Shown in pieces: positions 6,221 through 9,607 of a DNA stretch of 9,607 nucleotides. A model generated the notes under the pieces. It saw only the letters and a list, made by a program, of their open reading frames with translations, searched no databases and was not told the origin of the DNA. The DNA lies in the NCBI GenBank assembly GCA_903821255.1, contig CAIJKT010000290.1, forward strand, positions 1-9,607, in the 5' to 3' direction. This stretch comes from an uncultured Lentisphaeria bacterium. GTDB lineage: Bacteria; Verrucomicrobiota; Lentisphaeria; Victivallales; Victivallaceae. The translations under genes and the position numbers were made by a program. Position 1 is the first letter of the stretch; every line of letters begins with the position of its first letter.

Positions 6221-8278
6221 GTGATATCAATAAACGGTATTTTTACCAAAAAGACATATTTACTGCTTTCAATTTTGCTGACGGGACTGATTCTGCGCAT
6301 AATATACCTGTGGCAATTTTCGGGATCGCCCCTGTTTGCCATTCCGATCGGGCCGGACGTTCAGGAATATGACGACTGGGCCAGGGAGATTATTTCCGGA
6401 AAGATTATCTGGGAGGCTGTACATATTCACGGACCGGCTTACCCGATGCTGCTGGCGCTGCTGTATAAGCTTTTTTCCTTCAGTCTGCCCGGGGTCCGGT
6501 TTATGCAGTTGCTGATCAGCCTGCTTTGCCTGGTGCCGCTGTTTTATGCGCTGAAAATGCTCTGCTCAAAAACAGATTTCCTGATGCCGTATCTTTTTCT
6601 CGGAATTGCCGTACTGTATCCGCCGCTGATTTATTACCAGGCGGAATTGATCAGCGAAGCTCTGCTGGTGCCGCTGCTTTGTCTGACGGTGGTGCTGCTT
6701 TATTTTGGCGGGGAGGGACCGGAATTGCGGGAAAACCGGAAATTCCATGTTAAATATCTATGGTTTGCCGGAGCCGGATTGACCGCCGGACTGGCAGCGG
6801 CAACCCATCCGATGGCGCTGATTTTTATTGCTGCCGAGTTTGTGCTGCTGCTGGCCGTCGAGAGGAAAACAAGGTCAGGAACATTCAGGAAGTTGCTGCC
6901 GGCCGCGCTTTTCATTATTTGCGCGATGATGATCATTGCTCCTGTATGTATTCATAATTCGATGCTCAGCGGCCGGATAGTTCTGATTCAGAACAATAGC
7001 GAATTGAACCTTTTTATCGGCAATAACCCGGATGCCTCCGGGACTTGCTATGTGCGCCCGGGACCGCAATGGAACACGCTGTACAATAATGCCGTAGCGG
7101 AGGCGGATAAACTGAAAGTCGGCAATGACCGGATTTATTCGAACCGCACCATTGATTTTATTCGCGGCAATCCGGGGCAATGGCTGAAGCTGCTGGCGAA
7201 GAAGGCTGTTTATGTATGGAATTTCCGGGAATTAATTTCAGGCGCGGATGCCGCGCCGCTGCGCTGCTTCACCGCGCTGCAGCGCTATTCCGTCTGGGCG
7301 TCAGGAGTGATTATGGTGCTGGCGCTGGCCGGACTGACGCTGGCAGCCGGTCAGCGGCGGACGCTGTACTGTTACCGGCATTTTATTCTGCTGACTGTCG
7401 CTTTCTGGCTGGGGCAGACGCTCACCGTGACCAGCGGCAGATACCGTCTGGCAATGCTGCCGGCGTTATTTGTTTTTGCCGCGTTCCTGCTTGCCAGAAT
7501 TATTGCGGAAAGGCGCAATCTCCGCAACACTTTGAAACCGCTGACGTATTGCGGATTGGCCGCGTTAGCGGTTTATCTGCCGTCTCCGCCGGTAAATACG
7601 GTGAGTGAACAGGCGGAGAGCGATTCAATCCTGGGCGAAGCGTATTTCAAGCAGAACAAATATCCGGAAGCGGAAAGGCATTTAGCGGCGGCGCAGAATG
7701 CGCTCGATGACCGCGCCCGCTGCCTGAACATGCTCGGAGTGATCGCCGAGGCCAGAGGGGATTTCGGCGCGGCGGCAAGGTATTTCATGGATGCGGTGAA
7801 AGCCGATCCGGAATCGCCTGAAGGTTACATGAACCTGGCAATCAACGCCTCGAATATCAAGGATTTTGATCAGGCGGAAAAATTATTCGCCCAGGCACTG
7901 GCTAAAGGCTCCGGCAAACCGGACGTGCTCTACAATTACGGTTACTATCTGCAGCGGCGCGGCAATATTCCGCTGGCGGAGAAATATTATCAACAATGTC
8001 TTAAAACGGCGCCTTATGACCGCCGCGCCCTCAATGGCATGGGGATTATTGCGATGTCCAGAAAGTCATTCAAGGATGCGATCGTTTTCTTCAGCCGCGC
8101 GTTATCCATTGCCCCCGGCAATGCCGGACTGATGCTCAATCTTGCCGCGGCAAACGCATCAGACGGCAGAACAGAGAAGGCATTGGGGATTGTTCAGGAA
8201 ATTCTGGCGAATGAGCCGGAAAACCGCAACGCTCTGATCATGAAACAGATGCTGACCAGAATTCCAGCCCAGCCGTAG
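6221..8278 (+). CDS. GT-C (PMT/ArnT-like) membrane glycosyltransferase fused to C-terminal TPRs
   Basis: This 685-residue protein has two parts. Residues 1 to about 455 are a polytopic membrane domain with about ten hydrophobic segments (roughly 12-31, 92-112, 120-138, 141-163, 182-213, 226-246, 357-377, 385-403, 408-428, 440-455). The first large loop carries GPDVQEYDDWAREI (44-57), an acidic motif placed as in GT-C glycosyltransferases of the PMT/ArnT type (GT39/GT83), which move a sugar from a polyprenyl-phosphate donor to protein, lipid or glycan. Residues about 466-668 form roughly six tetratricopeptide repeats, with units starting near 468, 501, 535, 569, 603 and 637, for example LGEAYFKQNKYPEAERHLAA. 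TPRs mediate protein binding and could recruit an acceptor. Start is GTG with a weak ribosome site. It is divergent from HPr. Donor and acceptor are unknown; O-antigen polymerase-like proteins with TPRs are an alternative family. Confidence 0.82.
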   Translation: MISINGIFTKKTYLLLSILLTGLILRIIYLWQFSGSPLFAIPIGPDVQEYDDWAREIISGKIIWEAVHIHGPAYPMLLALLYKLFSFSLPGVRFMQLLISLLCLVPLFYALKMLCSKTDFLMPYLFLGIAVLYPPLIYYQAELISEALLVPLLCLTVVLLYFGGEGPELRENRKFHVKYLWFAGAGLTAGLAAATHPMALIFIAAEFVLLLAVERKTRSGTFRKLLPAALFIICAMMIIAPVCIHNSMLSGRIVLIQNNSELNLFIGNNPDASGTCYVRPGPQWNTLYNNAVAEADKLKVGNDRIYSNRTIDFIRGNPGQWLKLLAKKAVYVWNFRELISGADAAPLRCFTALQRYSVWASGVIMVLALAGLTLAAGQRRTLYCYRHFILLTVAFWLGQTLTVTSGRYRLAMLPALFVFAAFLLARIIAERRNLRNTLKPLTYCGLAALAVYLPSPPVNTVSEQAESDSILGEAYFKQNKYPEAERHLAAAQNALDDRARCLNMLGVIAEARGDFGAAARYFMDAVKADPESPEGYMNLAINASNIKDFDQAEKLFAQALAKGSGKPDVLYNYGYYLQRRGNIPLAEKYYQQCLKTAPYDRRALNGMGIIAMSRKSFKDAIVFFSRALSIAPGNAGLMLNLAAANASDGRTEKALGIVQEILANEPENRNALIMKQMLTRIPAQP

Positions 8279-8287
8279 AATTAAAAT

Positions 8288-8953
8288 TTAACGGTCTTTA
8301 ATCTGTTCAATTGCCGCCGGAGCGTGATTTGGCGGTGACGGGGATATTTTATGCTCAAGAACCATAGTGACGAATCCCATGATAACAATCACCACGCCGA
8401 CTATTTTGTTTACCGTATGAAGGCAGGAAAATTCAAATTTTGAGCGGATAAATCCGAAAATTATAACCAGTGACAGCCACCAGATGCCGGACCCGGCGAC
8501 CACGCCGGAAACCAGAATCGACGCATCCATAAAGCCGCGATGCGAATCAATCAGGTTCAATCCGGCAAAGATGGCCAGAAAACCCATGATGGTCAGCGGG
8601 TTGGTAATGGTGATAATAAAAGTGGACAGAAAATCCCGTCCAAGCGTGTTGGGAACTTCGTCTTCAATATCTGTTACCGGCTTGGTGAGATACATTCTGA
8701 TGCCGATGAAAACAATAAAGATTCCGCCGATCAGGCGAATCCAGAAACTGCATCCGATCAGGAAATCCGAAATAAGCGTTAACCCGAAAGCTGCCACCGC
8801 GCCGTATAATCCGTCCGCCGCCGCCGCGCCAAGCCCGGAGAATAAACCGGCCAGCCGTCCCTTGGCAATGACGCGGTGGACGCATAAGATTCCGACCGGA
8901 CCGACCGGTATGGCGATCAGCAGCCCGATAAAAATACCTTTCAAAAATAACAT
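8288..8953 (-). CDS. LysE family translocator (amino-acid/metabolite exporter)
   Basis: A 221-residue hydrophobic protein with six predicted membrane segments (about 5-25, 38-62, 68-90, 109-132, 143-168, 180-199), the LysE/RhtB arrangement for inner-membrane exporters of amino acids driven by proton antiport. The hallmark first segment IPVGPVGILCVHRVIAKG (15-32) is followed by GLFSGLGAAAADGLYGAVAA, and TNPLTIMGF (117-125) matches the conserved Asn-Pro of segment four. The polar C-terminal tail (201-221) is unremarkable. Start is ATG at 8953, with ACGGGG 5 nt upstream as a fair ribosome site and a TATAAT further up. It converges on the glycosyltransferase gene with 9 nt between stops and is divergent from araB. 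The substrate cannot be told from sequence. Confidence 0.92.
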   Translation of the reverse strand: MLFLKGIFIGLLIAIPVGPVGILCVHRVIAKGRLAGLFSGLGAAAADGLYGAVAAFGLTLISDFLIGCSFWIRLIGGIFIVFIGIRMYLTKPVTDIEDEVPNTLGRDFLSTFIITITNPLTIMGFLAIFAGLNLIDSHRGFMDASILVSGVVAGSGIWWLSLVIIFGFIRSKFEFSCLHTVNKIVGVVIVIMGFVTMVLEHKISPSPPNHAPAAIEQIKDR

Positions 8954-8981
8954 GAAAACCCCGTAATCCCGGCGTTGATTA

Positions 8982-8987
8982 ATTATA
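8982..8987 (-). promoter_or_regulatory. candidate -10 box for the LysE-family gene
   Basis: A consensus TATAAT on the minus strand lies 28 nt before the start codon. No good -35 box is found 16-18 nt upstream, so this is a weak prediction. Confidence 0.3.
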
Positions 8988-9144
8988 TAAACAGACTTGA
9001 TAAGTTAGCGGAACAACCAGTTTTTTCAAGTAGCCGATCCCCGCGCCGACTGGCGTATGGGTGAAGATGTCATCCTTTGTCGAGCTGCCGCGGGAAGGGG
9101 CGGAGATTTCCGGACTTGGGGTTGATTTATACACAATATAAAGC

Positions 9145-9164
9145 ATATTTTAAAAGCAAAATAT
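9145..9164. repeat. 7-bp inverted repeat upstream of araB, possible operator
   Basis: ATATTTT (9145-9151) and AAAATAT (9158-9164) are perfect inverted copies separated by 6 nt, 27 nt before the araB start codon. The position suits a repressor site overlapping the promoter, but the arms are purely A and T, so chance is a real possibility. Confidence 0.3.
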
Positions 9165-9177
9165 ATCATTAATATAC

Positions 9178-9185
9178 AGTGGAGG
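9178..9185 (+). promoter_or_regulatory. strong Shine-Dalgarno of araB
   Basis: AGTGGAGG ends 5 nt before the ATG at 9191, the best ribosome binding site in the window. It fixes the start of this partial gene and suggests high translation. Confidence 0.75.
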
Positions 9186-9190
9186 CAATA

Positions 9191-9607
9191 ATGGCAAAAT
9201 TAGTTATTGGACTGGATTACGGAACGGACAGTGTACGGGCATTACTGGTAAATGCGGAAAACGGAGAAGAACTCGGCAGTTGTGTTCATCACTATGAAAG
9301 ATGGAAACACGGCAAATACTGCGATCCGGTAAAAAACCAGTTCCGTCAGCATCCGCTGGATTATTTGAGCGGACTGGAGATTACGGTAAAAGGCGTACTG
9401 GCGAAAGCTCCAGCGGGGGCGGCAAAAAATGTCATCGGCATTTCGGTGGATACTACCGGTTCAACGCCGGTGGCGGTCAACCAAGCCGGAATTCCGTTGT
9501 CCATGACGCCTGCTTTTGAAAATAATCCCAATGCGATGTTTATTTTGTGGAAAGATCATACCGCGGTTGCGGAGGCCTCCGAGATTAACCAATATGCAAA
9601 AGCCTGG
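9191..9607 (+). CDS. araB: L-ribulokinase, N-terminal part (cut by right edge)
   Basis: From the ATG at 9191 there are 139 codons with no stop to the window end. Ribulokinase phosphorylates L-ribulose with ATP to L-ribulose 5-phosphate in L-arabinose breakdown. The visible part is the first half of the N-terminal FGGY-kinase domain: GLDYGTDSVRALL (7-19) is the ATP phosphate-binding loop, HYERWKHGKYCDP (34-46) and NQFRQHPLDY (49-58) are blocks characteristic of AraB rather than of xylulokinase or glycerol kinase, and GISVDTTGSTPV (83-94) followed by NPNAMFILWKDHTA (112-125) completes the signature. About three quarters of the expected protein of some 550 residues lies beyond the edge, so integrity is unknown. 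Arabinose isomerase or epimerase genes may follow, but are not seen. Confidence 0.92.
   Translation, partial: MAKLVIGLDYGTDSVRALLVNAENGEELGSCVHHYERWKHGKYCDPVKNQFRQHPLDYLSGLEITVKGVLAKAPAGAAKNVIGISVDTTGSTPVAVNQAGIPLSMTPAFENNPNAMFILWKDHTAVAEASEINQYAKAW

Larger units (their letters stand above)
8954..9190. other. 237-bp divergent intergenic region between the LysE-family gene and araB
   Basis: AT-rich flanks enclose a GC-rich core at about 9030-9120 that looks more like coding than spacer DNA, though no convincing gene was found in it: the longest frame is a minus-strand GTG frame of 51 codons (9134-8979) without a ribosome site or recognisable product. Near araB there is an inverted repeat (9145-9164) and a poor promoter match, TTGATT at 9122 with TATTTT at 9146. 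The region probably holds the control elements of both flanking genes. Confidence 0.5.

Noticed and set aside
6145..6342. N-terminal extension of HPr by 66 codons
   Set aside because: The extension crosses the promoter gap and the start of the divergent glycosyltransferase gene, and HPr homology begins exactly at the ATG at 6144.
7180..7608. Plus-strand open frame of 142 codons within the glycosyltransferase gene
   Set aside because: It is an alternative frame of the same DNA; the main frame continues with hydrophobic segments and TPRs throughout, so no frameshift needs to be assumed.
8316..8337. Possible terminator hairpin (CCGCC ... GGCGG) after the glycosyltransferase gene
   Set aside because: The stem is only 5 bp with a 12-nt loop, it lies inside the LysE-family coding region, and no T-run follows directly.
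8979..9134. Minus-strand GTG frame of 51 codons in the araB/LysE-family gap
   Set aside because: There is no ribosome site, no recognisable product, and it overlaps the probable promoter of the LysE-family gene. It is kept only as part of the unusual GC-rich core noted above.
1..9607. CRISPR arrays, insertion sequences, tRNA or rRNA genes, phage genes
   Set aside because: No regularly spaced repeats, transposase-like proteins, cloverleaf-like sequences or phage structural proteins were found on reading both strands.

Overview
This window reads as a stretch of chromosome from a Gram-negative-like, carbohydrate-degrading bacterium of roughly balanced base composition. The mix of genes is what I would expect from a Lentisphaerota/Victivallis-like or other PVC-group gut bacterium: an alpha-L-rhamnosidase-type protein, L-ribulokinase, HPr, a glycosyltransferase fused to TPRs, and an M32 carboxypeptidase. 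That placement is inference from gene content and style, not from a phylogenetic marker. Both ends are cut through genes.

Left part (1-1416, minus strand): the N-terminal 301 codons of a large rhamnosidase-like sugar hydrolase, which runs off the left edge. It is preceded by a 130-bp gap with a candidate promoter, then by acpS (holo-ACP synthase).

Centre-left (1502-4988, plus strand): divergently from acpS run a FabF-type ketosynthase with an intact Cys-His-His triad but altered gate residues, then rsmE (16S rRNA m3U1498 methyltransferase), then an M32 zinc carboxypeptidase. These three are closely spaced and probably co-transcribed. AcpS and the ketosynthase share acyl-carrier-protein chemistry; rsmE and the peptidase look like housekeeping passengers.

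Centre-right (4992-6144, minus strand): an HPr phosphocarrier followed 28 nt later by a membrane-anchored alpha/beta hydrolase, probably one transcript. It converges with the carboxypeptidase with only 3 nt between stop codons. Divergent from HPr, across a 76-bp AT-rich gap holding overlapping candidate promoters and a 12-bp palindrome, is a 685-residue GT-C-like membrane glycosyltransferase with a C-terminal array of about six TPRs.

Right part (8288-9607): a LysE-family exporter (minus) converges with the glycosyltransferase. Across a 237-bp gap lies the first 139 codons of araB (L-ribulokinase), which has a strong Shine-Dalgarno and is cut by the right edge. Rhamnosidase and ribulokinase at the two ends point to use of plant-type deoxy- and pentose sugars.

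No tRNA, rRNA, CRISPR array, transposase or prophage gene was seen. The region is mostly ordinary. The points worth a second look are the glycosyltransferase-TPR fusion, the divergent ketosynthase facing acpS, and the overlapping divergent promoter/palindrome between HPr and the glycosyltransferase.
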